DNA of 64,000 bases, taken from positions 62,001-126,000 of the IMG/VR virus record IMGVR_UViG_3300021364_003460. One strand, written 5' to 3'. Positions 14,978 to 23,846 of this stretch are shown here, piece by piece. The first letter of the stretch is position 1. Every line of letters begins with the position of its first letter. A program made the position numbers and the translations under genes. Below the pieces are notes generated by a model. The model did no database searches and had not been told where the DNA came from. It was given only the letters and a program-made list of their open reading frames with translations. This stretch comes from a virus.

Positions 14978-15483
14978 TTAGAGATAACAAAGTTGGGATC
15001 ATTATATCAGATAGCAAATGGTATACTTCTCATGGAGTAGAACAACTACTTTTCTTACCTGAACTTATAGAAACCTTAGAGTCTGAAGAATATAACAATA
15101 CTTTAAGCGAGTTAAATAAAATAGAAAAACAGGTTAGTGAACTTAAGTTTTATCTAAACAGTACAGGCAATAAATCTCCAGATAAAGTTTTACAACGCAC
15201 TAATAAGCTGAGTAAAGCTATCATAAAGAAATCAGAAGTAGAGTTAACTCTTTATACCTTAATCAAAAAAGCCCTACTAAGTTATCCCTTAATTACAGAT
15301 GATCCAGAAGACAACGTTTACTATGTAAGGTATGCAGAAAAAAATATATACATACCTCTGGGTTTAAAAGTAAAGTGGGTTAGTTTAAATACTTACTTTA
15401 GGGTAATTTATGACTGTGAATATAATGATGAGGAATATTTAGAAATCTTTGACCCTAATGAGTGGATGAAAGTAGAAGAATGA
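14953..15483 (+). CDS. Hypothetical helical protein, 176 aa
   Basis: Contains a long helical middle (NTLSELNKIEKQVSEL, about residues 49-65) and a Tyr-rich strand end. It begins inside the previous gene and its stop forms an ATGA overlap with DHFR. Function unknown. Confidence 0.65.
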   Translation: MDNQIRKLIRDNKVGIIISDSKWYTSHGVEQLLFLPELIETLESEEYNNTLSELNKIEKQVSELKFYLNSTGNKSPDKVLQRTNKLSKAIIKKSEVELTLYTLIKKALLSYPLITDDPEDNVYYVRYAEKNIYIPLGLKVKWVSLNTYFRVIYDCEYNDEEYLEIFDPNEWMKVEE

Positions 15484-15989
15484 ACTTAATAGCTTGTATA
15501 TCTTTAAATCATTGTATAGGTAAAGAAGGTAAATTAGCTGTCAGAATCCCAGAAGACTTAAAGAGATTCAAGAAGTTAACTACAGGTAACATTGTAGTAA
15601 TGGGAGCTAACACTTTCTTTGGTGATTTAAAAGGGGAGCCTTTACCTAATAGAATTAATATAGTATTAACTACAAGAACTAATGATATAGATTACAAGTT
15701 TACTTTACCTACCAACCTTTACTTTGTAGACTCTATTTCCTCTTTAAATAATTTACTTGGTACTTTTGATAAAACTAAAGAGGTTTTTATCATAGGGGGT
15801 TCACTACTGTATGAACAGTTTGTAAAGTTAGTAGATATTATGTATATTACTCATACTAACTCTATAGTAAAAGATGGTGATAGTTTCTTTAATGTAGACT
15901 GGTCTAGATGGAATGTAGAAGAAGTAGAGTTTGCTGATAGCTGCACCTTTGTAAAATATGTTAAAAAGAACAAAAATATATATACATAA
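15480..15989 (+). CDS. folA: Dihydrofolate reductase
   Basis: Reduces dihydrofolate to tetrahydrofolate with NADPH, recycling the cofactor used by ThyA. DHFR features in order: NLIACISLNHCIGKEGKL, then IPEDLKRFKKLTTG (the conserved acidic residue of the PEDL segment), VVMGANTF, LPNRINIVLTT and VFIIGGSLLYEQF (NADPH site). The usual LPW before PEDL is replaced by AVRI. I chose the ATG at 15480 because it forms the ATGA overlap used throughout. An upstream in-frame ATG at 15462 would add six unlikely residues. Confidence 0.9.
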   Translation: MNLIACISLNHCIGKEGKLAVRIPEDLKRFKKLTTGNIVVMGANTFFGDLKGEPLPNRINIVLTTRTNDIDYKFTLPTNLYFVDSISSLNNLLGTFDKTKEVFIIGGSLLYEQFVKLVDIMYITHTNSIVKDGDSFFNVDWSRWNVEEVEFADSCTFVKYVKKNKNIYT

Positions 15990-16487
15990 ATGTGGAATAA
16001 ACAAGAAGAAGCTTTAGAGTTATTAGGTGAATTAGGTAAGATTGAGTTAAACCCTACTTCTAAAGTTTATATATTAAAACAAAACATAGGTAAAGTTAAT
16101 TTACCAACTATTCCTGTTGACTTTGCTTATCTATTATTTACTTCAGATAACATTCTTAAGGCTGGTAAGTTAATAGTCTACTTTGAGAAGACAGAGTTAA
16201 ATGCTAACTTAACCTTAGATTATCAATGTTATCTAAGTGAAAAAGCATTAACCCCTGCTACCTTTCCTAAGCTTTATGCAAGTCTTAAAGAAGACTTAAA
16301 GTATTTAAAGTCTTTGATGGAAGAGTATAGAGAGTATGCAGAAAAGTTATTAACAGAAATGATGTCTACTTCCAAAAAAGGTAGTAAGAATGAAGCTACT
16401 AAAACTGAAGTAGATAGATTGGATGCGGTTAGAAAAAGTCTAGAGAATTTAGATATACTTAAAGAGGAAGATAATAATGAAAATTAA
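15990..16487 (+). CDS. Hypothetical coiled-coil protein, 165 aa
   Basis: The N-terminal half is globular. The second half is helical and charged (YASLKEDLKYLKSLMEEY, then AEKLLTEMM...KSLENLDILKEE), likely a coiled coil. It starts directly after the DHFR stop and overlaps the sliding-clamp start by 11 bases, so a replication role is possible but unproven. Confidence 0.65.
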   Translation: MWNKQEEALELLGELGKIELNPTSKVYILKQNIGKVNLPTIPVDFAYLLFTSDNILKAGKLIVYFEKTELNANLTLDYQCYLSEKALTPATFPKLYASLKEDLKYLKSLMEEYREYAEKLLTEMMSTSKKGSKNEATKTEVDRLDAVRKSLENLDILKEEDNNEN

Positions 16488-17607
16488 AGTAAATGCTGCT
16501 ACCTGGAAAACAGCAGTTACAAAAGCTAACTCACTGGCAGGTAAAGTATCAGGTAATCCTAATGAATCTTGTGTACAAATTAATATTAAAGAGAATGATA
16601 GTTATTTGTATGTAGTAGAAGCCGGAGTTCACAATACTAAAATTAACTTAACTGATATTGAGATTATTGAAGAAGGTAATTGCTACATTCAAGTTAACTC
16701 TCTATCTAACTTAACTAAAGCTTTGTTTAGTAAAGAGTTGATTATAGAAGCTAATAATAATAAACTAATTTATCATGTAGAGGGGTTAGGAGCTAACAGT
16801 GAGCCTATCTTTCACAATCAAAGTCCCTTTCATGGAATGGTGTTTGCCGCAGAAGATTACAGTTTAGTAGCTGAAGGTGAAACTACATTTAGTAAACTAT
16901 TAAAAAATAACATTAAACATTTTATTGATGACTTAGATAAGAATACTAAAACTTCTATTAATGTAGTTTTAAATGGAGAGTCCTCTGTTATCTCTGGAGA
17001 TGCTTCTTTGTCAGGAGGATTAGTGTACACTTTTACTTCTGAATTAGAAGGTAGTTTTTCTATTAAGACTTCCCTACTAAAAAGTATGTCTTTTATATTA
17101 GAAGATTTAGATAGCTTTAAATTAGAAAAGGGTAATACCACTATTAAAATATCTTCTAGTAAAGGTGAATCTATTCTTACTATTAGTAAAGTTAATGAAA
17201 CATCTCTTAACTATAGAATCAAATCCTTTACTGATACAGAAGACAGTTTAGCTATGGTTAAATCAGAAGAATTATCTAATGCAGTTAGGTGGCAGTCCTA
17301 TAATGCTGAGGATGGTAACTGCATTAGTATTCAATCTCAAGAAGATAAATTATTGATTAAAGGTGATAAGACTGAAGAGGCATCTAGCTTAGAATACAAT
17401 GAGTCTTCTCCCTTCAACTTAATTAAACTAACAGCAGATGGGTTTACTAAAGCTGTAGCTACCTTACCTAAAGATAATGTAGCCACTCTCAAAACTACAT
17501 TGACTGAGATTGTTGGTAGAGATCCTATTAAAAGCATTCTTGTTATCCATGAAACTGATGACTACACAAGTACAGCTTACCTTAGTGAACCAATGCTATT
17601 AAGCTAA
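16477..17607 (+). CDS. dnaN: DnaN-like beta sliding clamp
   Basis: 376 residues, the normal length of bacterial beta clamps. The start MKIKVNAATWKTAVTKANS has the DnaN pattern of a strand followed by the first helix. Strand-rich repeats continue through three similar thirds (e.g. VNSLSNLTKALF, IKTSLLKSMSFILED, VKSEELSNAVRW), and it ends with a strand reaching the C-terminus (TAYLSEPMLLS), as beta clamps do. It would ring DNA and tether the phage polymerase. A DnaX-like loader gene follows at 21005. The sequence is far from cellular homologues. Confidence 0.75.
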   Translation: MKIKVNAATWKTAVTKANSLAGKVSGNPNESCVQINIKENDSYLYVVEAGVHNTKINLTDIEIIEEGNCYIQVNSLSNLTKALFSKELIIEANNNKLIYHVEGLGANSEPIFHNQSPFHGMVFAAEDYSLVAEGETTFSKLLKNNIKHFIDDLDKNTKTSINVVLNGESSVISGDASLSGGLVYTFTSELEGSFSIKTSLLKSMSFILEDLDSFKLEKGNTTIKISSSKGESILTISKVNETSLNYRIKSFTDTEDSLAMVKSEELSNAVRWQSYNAEDGNCISIQSQEDKLLIKGDKTEEASSLEYNESSPFNLIKLTADGFTKAVATLPKDNVATLKTTLTEIVGRDPIKSILVIHETDDYTSTAYLSEPMLLS

Positions 17608-17615
17608 CTTTCTAT

Positions 17616-17630
17616 GGGAGTCTAACTCCC
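17616..17630 (+). terminator. Hairpin after the sliding clamp gene
   Basis: GGGAG/CTCCC around TCTAA, followed by TCTCAG and 15 bases later TATTTTAA (17645-17652), just ahead of the next gene. Probable clamp-gene terminator or processing hairpin. Confidence 0.5.
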
Positions 17631-17666
17631 TCTCAGTAAACATTTATTTTAAAAAGAGAAAGATAC

Positions 17667-18356
17667 ATGAAAACTACATTAACTTGGACTGCTGCTTCTA
17701 ACTGCCCTGCTAATCAGTTAACTCAAATTGAACCTAATAGATTTGCTATTATTGCACCTTATTCTACTTATATTAAATCACTATCAGACTCAGATAACTA
17801 TACTTGGGAAGATGGAGAGTTACTAACTAACTTAGACAGCTATTCTCTAATGGGACCTATTCAAGTTCAACAAGGTATCAGATTGGTTAACAAATATCTA
17901 GTTAAGTTCACTGATTCTGCAAGAAGAGAATTAGTTAAATACTTTAATCAAGCTGGCTTTATACAGTTTACTGAAGTTCCTGAAGGTTTCCTACTATCTA
18001 ATAATGTAGACATTAAACAGGTAGAAAAGTTAGATGGTGTTAATGCTGTTGAATCAGTAGCTATGGTGCAAAGAAGAAAGTATAAACCTACTTTAATCAA
18101 TACAGGAGTATTTATTGATAAATTACCTTGGCATCTGCTCAACCAACCAGCTAGTTTTAATCCTTTTAAACTAGCTAGTGATAGAGTAGTAATAAGCTCT
18201 ATAGGTGAATTACAGATTGCTTTGTATCCAACTAATGAAGCTGATTATAGTATTGTAAGAGAAGGTGAAATAATAGCAGAACTAATGTTATTTACTAATA
18301 ACAAAGAAGTTAAGCTAGTTAGAAAAGATAATAATATTACTGCTAATGCTATATAG
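17667..18356 (+). CDS. Hypothetical protein, 229 aa
   Basis: Mostly beta, with hydrophobic strands ending in charged turns (RVVISSIGELQIALYP, GEIIAELMLFTNNKE). The stop overlaps the start of the glycosylase gene. No family recognised; placed between the clamp and DNA repair genes. Confidence 0.65.
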   Translation: MKTTLTWTAASNCPANQLTQIEPNRFAIIAPYSTYIKSLSDSDNYTWEDGELLTNLDSYSLMGPIQVQQGIRLVNKYLVKFTDSARRELVKYFNQAGFIQFTEVPEGFLLSNNVDIKQVEKLDGVNAVESVAMVQRRKYKPTLINTGVFIDKLPWHLLNQPASFNPFKLASDRVVISSIGELQIALYPTNEADYSIVREGEIIAELMLFTNNKEVKLVRKDNNITANAI

Positions 18357-19119
18357 ATTTGAAGTAGATAAAAAGTGTAATAAATGTACACTTAATTGCA
18401 AAGAGGGAACTGTTAGTGGACAATCTAAAGTTCCCTTTTCTAATGTTAAGTTAATAGTAGTATCAGCTTACCCAGGGAATAGAGAATACAAAACTCAAAT
18501 GTCTCTGGCTAGTAATCCAGATAGAAGAGGAATACCTAACTCTAATAAGTCTCCTGTAGGTGCAGGGGAATTCTTAAGGTTCTGTATGAAGATAATAGAT
18601 AGAGAGCTACCTCAAGAGTACAGACCTATAGAAGACTTTACTTACTTTACTAATGCTATTAAATGCACTCCGCAGCATGGTAAAGATAAGATTACTGTAA
18701 CTGAAAGACATATTAAAACTTGCAGAGATAGTTGGTTACTTAAAGAACTAGATATGTTTCCTCCTAAAGTACCTATCTTTGCTTGTGCTAGTGAAGCAGT
18801 AAAAGGCTTGTTAGGTACTAAAGAATCTCTCTATAACAACAGAAATAAAGTTAACTACTACAAAGAACACCCTGTTATTGTTTCTACTAACCCAGTTGAT
18901 TGGGAAAAATATGTTATGAAATATGTTTCTGACATAGAGGAAAGCAGACAGTATGTAACTAAGCTAATGAAAACATCTTCTTTTAGTAAATATAAAAAGA
19001 AGATAGATGAAGTTATTGGAGTTAAGAAATGGGAAGCTTTACCAGGCAGCCCACTTTACTTTGTTAAACAAGACTTCAAATTAGTAACACAAGAAATTAT
19101 TAAATATATAAATAACTAA
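18346..19119 (+). CDS. Uracil-DNA glycosylase superfamily protein, family 4-like with Fe-S cysteines
   Basis: Would remove uracil from DNA. Four cysteines have the family 4 spacing: C11 and C14 (CNKC) at the N-terminus, then C107 (NAIKCTPQ) and C126 (HIKTCRDSW), expected to bind a 4Fe-4S cluster. The first active-site strand is VKLIVVSAYPGN. The usual C-terminal HPS motif is replaced by VSTNPVDWE, so catalytic activity is uncertain. It overlaps the preceding gene by 11 bases. Confidence 0.8.
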   Translation: MLYRFEVDKKCNKCTLNCKEGTVSGQSKVPFSNVKLIVVSAYPGNREYKTQMSLASNPDRRGIPNSNKSPVGAGEFLRFCMKIIDRELPQEYRPIEDFTYFTNAIKCTPQHGKDKITVTERHIKTCRDSWLLKELDMFPPKVPIFACASEAVKGLLGTKESLYNNRNKVNYYKEHPVIVSTNPVDWEKYVMKYVSDIEESRQYVTKLMKTSSFSKYKKKIDEVIGVKKWEALPGSPLYFVKQDFKLVTQEIIKYINN

Positions 19120-19131
19120 AAGGAGAAATAT

Positions 19132-20049
19132 ATGTCAGCATTACCTAAAAGACCTCAAACAGTAGATGACTTAACAGAGAGCGAAGCTTATTCTCTTGTT
19201 AAATACAATTGGTATGATTTGCAAAATAAAGTTAATAAAAATATAACTGATAAAAAAGATAAAATTAAAGATATTGAAGAACTTAGAAGAGTTAACGTAA
19301 TAGGCTTACTGTTAGGAATAAAAGCTCCTGCTTGGAAAGAGAATGAACTATATAAACTTATTCAAGGTCAATGGGATTACTTCTCTTCTATTGGAACAGT
19401 AAAAGACTTTACTTACTTACTAAGTTATAAAGCTATTGTTTATTTATTGAGATTATATGGTTACTCTCTAAAAACAAATTATGATCAGATATATTCTGTT
19501 AAAAGAGTAAAGTCAACTAGCTTTAAATATACAGAAGAACAATCCTTAGATATTCTTAAACTTAATAAAGAGAAATTAGAGGAGTCTAGTGGAGTTTCTA
19601 TTTATGAATTAAAGAATACTACTAACCTTACTAAAGCTCTCAAGACTAACCAAACTTACTTATATAGAACTCTTAAAGAAAACCTTGCTGAGTTAGAACT
19701 ATTGGGTTGCTCTAAAACTACCACTTATAATTTAACTTATAGAGGTGTAGTATTCTTATTGCTTAATGCTAAGTATCCTTTAGATTTAGATATTGAGAAG
19801 CAGCCTACAACTAAAGTAGTATATCTAAAATCAAAACAGGTTACTTCTGTAGTAGAATCAACTGTAAATACTAAACCTAACACTGAACAGATTAAAACCT
19901 TCCTCAAAAAAGCTGTTGAGGATAAGAAAGCTAAAGCTCTGGCTGACATAAAGAAAGCTAAAGATAGTAAATTAGAATTACAGATTGTTAATGATGCTTT
20001 GTGGCATATTGAGCAAGCTGAAGAATTACTACAAGAGGTTAATGTGTAA
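19132..20049 (+). CDS. Hypothetical helical protein, 305 aa
   Basis: Good ribosome binding site (AAAGGAGAAATAT before ATG). Helical throughout, Tyr/Leu-rich, with a Lys/Ala-rich helical tail (FLKKAVEDKKAKALADIKKA). It has two similar segments (DFTYLLSYKAIVYLLRL near 95 and TTYNLTYRGVVFLLLNA near 200) that may be a duplicated domain, perhaps winged-helix-like. Function unknown. Confidence 0.65.
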   Translation: MSALPKRPQTVDDLTESEAYSLVKYNWYDLQNKVNKNITDKKDKIKDIEELRRVNVIGLLLGIKAPAWKENELYKLIQGQWDYFSSIGTVKDFTYLLSYKAIVYLLRLYGYSLKTNYDQIYSVKRVKSTSFKYTEEQSLDILKLNKEKLEESSGVSIYELKNTTNLTKALKTNQTYLYRTLKENLAELELLGCSKTTTYNLTYRGVVFLLLNAKYPLDLDIEKQPTTKVVYLKSKQVTSVVESTVNTKPNTEQIKTFLKKAVEDKKAKALADIKKAKDSKLELQIVNDALWHIEQAEELLQEVNV

Positions 20050-20311
20050 TGCACGTTAGATTACAAAGAGCTATTAATGAGGCTATAGAAGAGTTAACTA
20101 TTTGTGAAGAAACTTATTACTCTGCTAGTAAACTTAAAATTGACAGAAAGTTAGCTGAAAAGATATTAGCAGAATGGATAAGTACCTTTCTTTGTAAGTA
20201 TTATTTACAAACAGTAGAGTTAAAATTAATACCTAAAGTTTTATTAGTGATGTTTTAGATAATACAGATCCTTATACGGAAGAAATAGTTAAAGAACAGT
20301 TAGGTTTATGA
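20049..20311 (+). pseudogene. About 87-codon gene frameshifted at a T4 run
   Basis: The start frame (MHVRLQRAINEAIEELTI...KLIPKV) runs into a premature stop at 20256-20258. One T more in GTTTTATT (about 20240) would give KVFISDVLDNTDPYTEEIVK...LGL, ending at TGA 20309-20311 in an exact ATGA overlap with the next gene. The restored protein is small and helical. Confidence 0.55.
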
Positions 20312-20742
20312 TACATATATTTAGTAGTGAATTTAAAGTAGATATTTTAGATGAAGTTGCTTTAACTATTCTTATAGAAGATAAGTGTAGATTAAAGTTA
20401 CATAAAACAGATAAAGGTAAATATTACTTTACTGGAGATAGTGAAGGCTGGTTAACTACAGTTCCTATTCTCAAACAAGATGCAGATAACTTAGGAATAG
20501 AAAACTACACTTTATTAGATGACTTTAATCCAACTAATCATTCTTTAGTAGAAGTGCTTTTCTTTGATGTAATATGCGCCTTATTAATTAAAAATAGCTG
20601 TATGACCTATTTTGAAGTAGATATAGATTCTCTTCAAACATGGACAACTAGAGTTTGGTCAGAGCCAGAAAATGAAATAACATGTTGTACATCAAAAAAA
20701 GAGGATTTATTTGATGCTATATATAATTCTTATAATAAATGA
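20308..20742 (+). CDS. Hypothetical protein, 144 aa
   Basis: Acidic alpha/beta protein with strand pair CRLKLHKTDKGKYYFTG. Its stop overlaps the next ATG. No family recognised. Confidence 0.65.
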   Translation: MIHIFSSEFKVDILDEVALTILIEDKCRLKLHKTDKGKYYFTGDSEGWLTTVPILKQDADNLGIENYTLLDDFNPTNHSLVEVLFFDVICALLIKNSCMTYFEVDIDSLQTWTTRVWSEPENEITCCTSKKEDLFDAIYNSYNK

Positions 20743-21008
20743 AAACTAATATTCAAGAAAACTTACAAAAGGTTAAGTCTATTGTTAGGTATCTTATTGA
20801 AAGAGATATTAAAGGAGACTTAATCTCAATAGCTAACTTTATGATTGCTAACAAGAAAGATATACAAGGTAAAGAGTTGTTGGCTTTGACTGCTTTACTA
20901 GCTATTGATGATGCCAAAGAAGGTAAGCCTACTAGTAAAAATGAAAGTTATATGTTTCTATATAACATTGCTAGAGAAGTGTTAAGTGAAACAGTGGAGG
21001 TTAAATGA
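20739..21008 (+). CDS. Hypothetical helical protein, 89 aa
   Basis: All-helical, with TALLAIDDAKEG near residue 65. ATGA overlaps link it to neighbours on both sides, directly before clamp-loader exon 1. Family unknown. Confidence 0.65.
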   Translation: MKTNIQENLQKVKSIVRYLIERDIKGDLISIANFMIANKKDIQGKELLALTALLAIDDAKEGKPTSKNESYMFLYNIAREVLSETVEVK

Positions 21009-21178
21009 ATGCAGAAAAGTTAGCTGAGAAGTTGGCTAATGAAAACAGACCTAGATTCTTTAGAGATTACTTAACTCAAGGAGAAGGAGGTCCAGTTGAT
21101 GTTATTAAAAATGTTATATCTAAAAACTTACATAGTCAGTTAGGTAATTTAGGTATATTTGGTAATAGTGGTACAGGT
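21005..21178 (+). CDS. dnaX: DnaX-like clamp loader ATPase, exon 1
   Basis: 58 codons of an AAA+ clamp loader: an N-terminal helix, the approach strand (LGNLGIFGNSG) and the first six residues of the Walker A loop (GNSGTG, residues 53-58). Unspliced, the frame would run on into intron sequence and stop after RLNSYLQN. Joining to the codon AAA at 22514 restores GNSGTG-KS and a full P-loop, so splicing is needed for an active ATPase. See exon 2 and the intron. Confidence 0.85.
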
Positions 21179-21221
21179 AGATTAAACAGTTACCTACAAA
21201 ATTAAGTAACTAATATAGTCT

Positions 21222-21255
21222 CATAATAATTACTCAATAAATAGTAATTATTATG
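21222..21255 (+). promoter_or_regulatory. 13-bp perfect hairpin burying the homing endonuclease start codon
   Basis: CATAATAATTACT (21222-21234) pairs exactly with AGTAATTATTATG (21243-21255), whose last three bases are the start codon. Loop CAATAAAT. In T4 introns comparable hairpins repress early translation of the endonuclease; the same role is inferred here. Confidence 0.65.
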
Positions 21256-22257
21256 AATAGAAAAGTAAATATTGAAGAACTATTAGGTTTGTGGAATAAA
21301 GGACTTACTAGAGAACAAATTGCTAAAATTTTAAAAGTACATGTAGCTACAGTAAGTAAACATTTAAATTCTAAATTAGATTATATAGAGAGAAGACATT
21401 CTAAAGATAAACTTATTCATCTAGATATGAATAAAGTTAAAGAGTTAAGAGAAAAAGGTTACACAAGTAAAGAAATAGAAACAGAACTAAATATTTCTGA
21501 TAGTTGTTTGTATTTAGCAGGGATGTCAAAATTTCCTTTTAAAAGAAAAGGAATACACACTTACTCAAAAGATTTAGAATTCTTTAATAAAATAGACTCT
21601 TCTGAAAAAGCATATATAATTGGATTTTTACTTACTGATGGTTCAATAAATAAAAGAGGAAATATATCAATAGAAATTAAATCAGAAGATGATTATATTC
21701 TACAAAGTATAAGAGATTTAATCTGCCCTAATAAACCTATACCTAAATCTATCAGAACAAGAACAAGAGGAAAATACACTTGGACTTCTGAAACAAGTAG
21801 ATTAAATATAAAATCTGTAGAGTATATTCAACCCCTATCTAATTTTGGTATTGTACCTAATAAAACTTACAAAGACATACAATTACCAAAATTAGATGAA
21901 AAATATATGCCTGATTTAATAAGAGGTATATTTGATGGAGATGGTTCTATCTGGTCAAATAAAACAAGAAATAGAGGGCATGCTGTTAACTTTACAGGCA
22001 ATTATGTTTTACTAAAAGATATTTTTGATTACTTAAAATCTAACAATATTATAAAAGCCAATACTTCTGTAAAGAAAAAACCTCATCAGGCTGATTCCTA
22101 TTTTGTTTTCTCTTCAAAGAAAGATGTAATTAACTTTGGTAAATATATTTATTCCACAAATTGTTCTTTATATCTAAAAAGAAAATACTTAAAATTTGTA
22201 GATGCAGGTTTGCCTGTTAACTCCATGAATTGCTGGGATAACTTGAAGGCTAGTTAA
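21253..22257 (+). CDS. Intron-encoded LAGLIDADG homing endonuclease
   Basis: 334 residues. Two N-terminal HTH-like segments (LTREQIAKILKVHVATVSKHL, about residues 18-38, and YTSKEIETELNISDSCLY, about 70-87), then LAGLIDADG helices at 121-130 (YIIGFLLTDG) and 222-231 (LIRGIFDGDG). It is expected to cut intronless clamp loader genes and spread the intron. It has the same layout as the protein encoded antisense at 7500, so the two probably share an origin. It occupies most of the intron, with about 255 bases of catalytic core after it. Confidence 0.9.
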   Translation: MNRKVNIEELLGLWNKGLTREQIAKILKVHVATVSKHLNSKLDYIERRHSKDKLIHLDMNKVKELREKGYTSKEIETELNISDSCLYLAGMSKFPFKRKGIHTYSKDLEFFNKIDSSEKAYIIGFLLTDGSINKRGNISIEIKSEDDYILQSIRDLICPNKPIPKSIRTRTRGKYTWTSETSRLNIKSVEYIQPLSNFGIVPNKTYKDIQLPKLDEKYMPDLIRGIFDGDGSIWSNKTRNRGHAVNFTGNYVLLKDIFDYLKSNNIIKANTSVKKKPHQADSYFVFSSKKDVINFGKYIYSTNCSLYLKRKYLKFVDAGLPVNSMNCWDNLKAS

Positions 22258-22513
22258 CTACAACATAATCTGTAAAGGTAAGTGTGAATGTTTGAAAATA
22301 ACTAGTTATAAGTCAATCAGCAGCCAAGCTGCCAAGGAATTGGTAGAAGGTTCAACGCATAGTACAAGGAGTCCCAACACTTAATATGTAAGTAGTGGAT
22401 GGTAAAGTACCAAGAGTGTGGAGATTTACTTTAAAAAGTAAATAAGATATATGCTGAACTACTAGGTGACTAGTAGAACTAAAAGATAAAAAGCTTTTAG
22501 GATAACATAATTG

Positions 22514-23584
22514 AAATCCGCTTTAGCTAAGTTATATGCTACATCTACACTCTGTTATAACAGACCTGAAGGAGAGTACGAACCCTGTGGAGAATGTCCA
22601 GTTTGCTTAGGTGAAGATGTCAGCAATATTTCTCACTATACTATTCACAATACTACTTCAGCTTGGGAACCTATTAGAGATTTAGTATTAAAGAGTAAGA
22701 CTGCTCCTGAAGTTAATAGAGAAGGTGTTAGAGCAGACCAATATAGAAGGTTTATTATTCTAGATGAGATACAAAATGCTAGTCCTGAACTGTTAGCTCT
22801 TCTGTATGATGCCTTAGAGTATGCTCCTTCTACTACAACTTGGATAATTATATCTATGGATTTAGATAAGTTAGTTTCCAAGAATGCTGCTACTGCTGAA
22901 GCTATTACAGGTAGGTGTGCTGAATTACATTTACCTAGCTTTGCTGACTCTACTATTGCTACTGCTATAGCTAACAAAACAGACTTGAATTATGAAGCTG
23001 CTTTAGCCATAGCTAAGTTGAGTAAAGGTAACATGAGAAAAGCCTGGACTAACTTAGCTCAATTTAAAACTTTAGTAGAAGAAGAGAGTGAGATAACAGA
23101 AGATTTAGTTCTTTATTCTAGAAGTGGTGGGGCTACTAAAGAAAACAGATTAGCTATGTGGAAAGCATTAGCTAATGGAGATGGTAAAACAGTAAAAAGA
23201 CTTATAGATGACTGGACTGAGAAAGCTGCTGACATTAAATTAGTTGGTAGCTTACTACAAATGGATATTATAGAAAACTTAAATTCTCCATCTAAAGAAA
23301 TACAGTCTTTGTTAGCTGCATTAGGTAGATGGTATACTGGATTTAACTATCCTCTAGTTACTGTTTTTATGAGTCATCTTGGTACTAAAGTTATCCAGTT
23401 TCCTAATGCTGAAGAAAGAGAGTTGAGAAAGCAAGTTAGAGAACAAAAAGTAGAAGCTGTAGTAAATGTAGCTGATGTAGTATCACAGCAGTTGATAAAA
23501 GGTCAAGCTAACACATTTAAGTTACCTCCACTGTTAATAGCTACAGATTATAAAGAGTTAATGCTGCATTATGACAGAAACTAA
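22514..23584 (+). CDS. dnaX: DnaX-like clamp loader ATPase, exon 2
   Basis: Continues from exon 1 with KSALAKLY, completing Walker A. It has the DnaX zinc module (Cys72, Cys83, Cys86 and Cys89 in spliced numbering, CGECPVC). Walker B is RRFIILDEIQNA, followed by a sensor region and TGRCAELHLP, matching the SRC-type motif of clamp loaders. The spliced protein is about 414 residues, near the size of DnaX gamma without the tau tail. It would open and load the DnaN-like clamp encoded at 16477. A TTG at 22511 could start translation without splicing, but the product would lack the Walker A loop. Confidence 0.88.
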   Translation, partial: KSALAKLYATSTLCYNRPEGEYEPCGECPVCLGEDVSNISHYTIHNTTSAWEPIRDLVLKSKTAPEVNREGVRADQYRRFIILDEIQNASPELLALLYDALEYAPSTTTWIIISMDLDKLVSKNAATAEAITGRCAELHLPSFADSTIATAIANKTDLNYEAALAIAKLSKGNMRKAWTNLAQFKTLVEEESEITEDLVLYSRSGGATKENRLAMWKALANGDGKTVKRLIDDWTEKAADIKLVGSLLQMDIIENLNSPSKEIQSLLAALGRWYTGFNYPLVTVFMSHLGTKVIQFPNAEERELRKQVREQKVEAVVNVADVVSQQLIKGQANTFKLPPLLIATDYKELMLHYDRN

Positions 23585-23846
23585 AGTAAATAGAGTAATA
23601 AGAATCTTTGATAAGTTCTCTGACTCTTTAGTAGAAGAAATTTATATAAATGTAGAAAATAAATCAAAAGAGTTAGAAATTCTACAAATTCTATTTGGAG
23701 TAGAAAAAGATAATCTCATGTATGATTGCTATCCTATTACTACAGAAGAACAGTTTAGGTTTCTAGCTTTAAATTTTGATGTACCTTTAGATACTTTTGA
23801 TGATGACACTAAAGAGTATTTTCTAGAAGCAGATGCAGTTAATTAA
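23571..23846 (+). CDS. Hypothetical acidic protein, 91 aa
   Basis: Overlaps the end of the clamp loader by 14 bases. Acidic; the helical front (RIFDKFSDSLVEEIYINVE) and DDDTKEYF end suggest a small protein-binding partner. No family recognised. Confidence 0.6.
   Translation: MTETKVNRVIRIFDKFSDSLVEEIYINVENKSKELEILQILFGVEKDNLMYDCYPITTEEQFRFLALNFDVPLDTFDDDTKEYFLEADAVN

Larger units (their letters stand above)
21179..22513 (+). ncRNA. Group I intron interrupting the clamp loader gene
   Basis: About 1.33 kb between GNSGTG and the K codon of the Walker A motif. The 5' exon ends in T and the intron ends in G. The 3' core is visible. It has P4-like AGCAGCCAAGCTGC (22319-22332) and GGTTCAACG leading into a P7 strand GCATA (22357-22361), which pairs with TATGC (22450-22454) in AAGATATATGC. 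A perfect P9 hairpin follows, CTACTAG-GTGA-CTAGTAG (22459-22476), with a GNRA tetraloop. A LAGLIDADG gene lies in the 5' part. The exact 5' splice site is inferred from the protein. ACCT at 21192-21195 could pair with the exon end as P1, but without the usual U-G pair. Confidence 0.88.
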
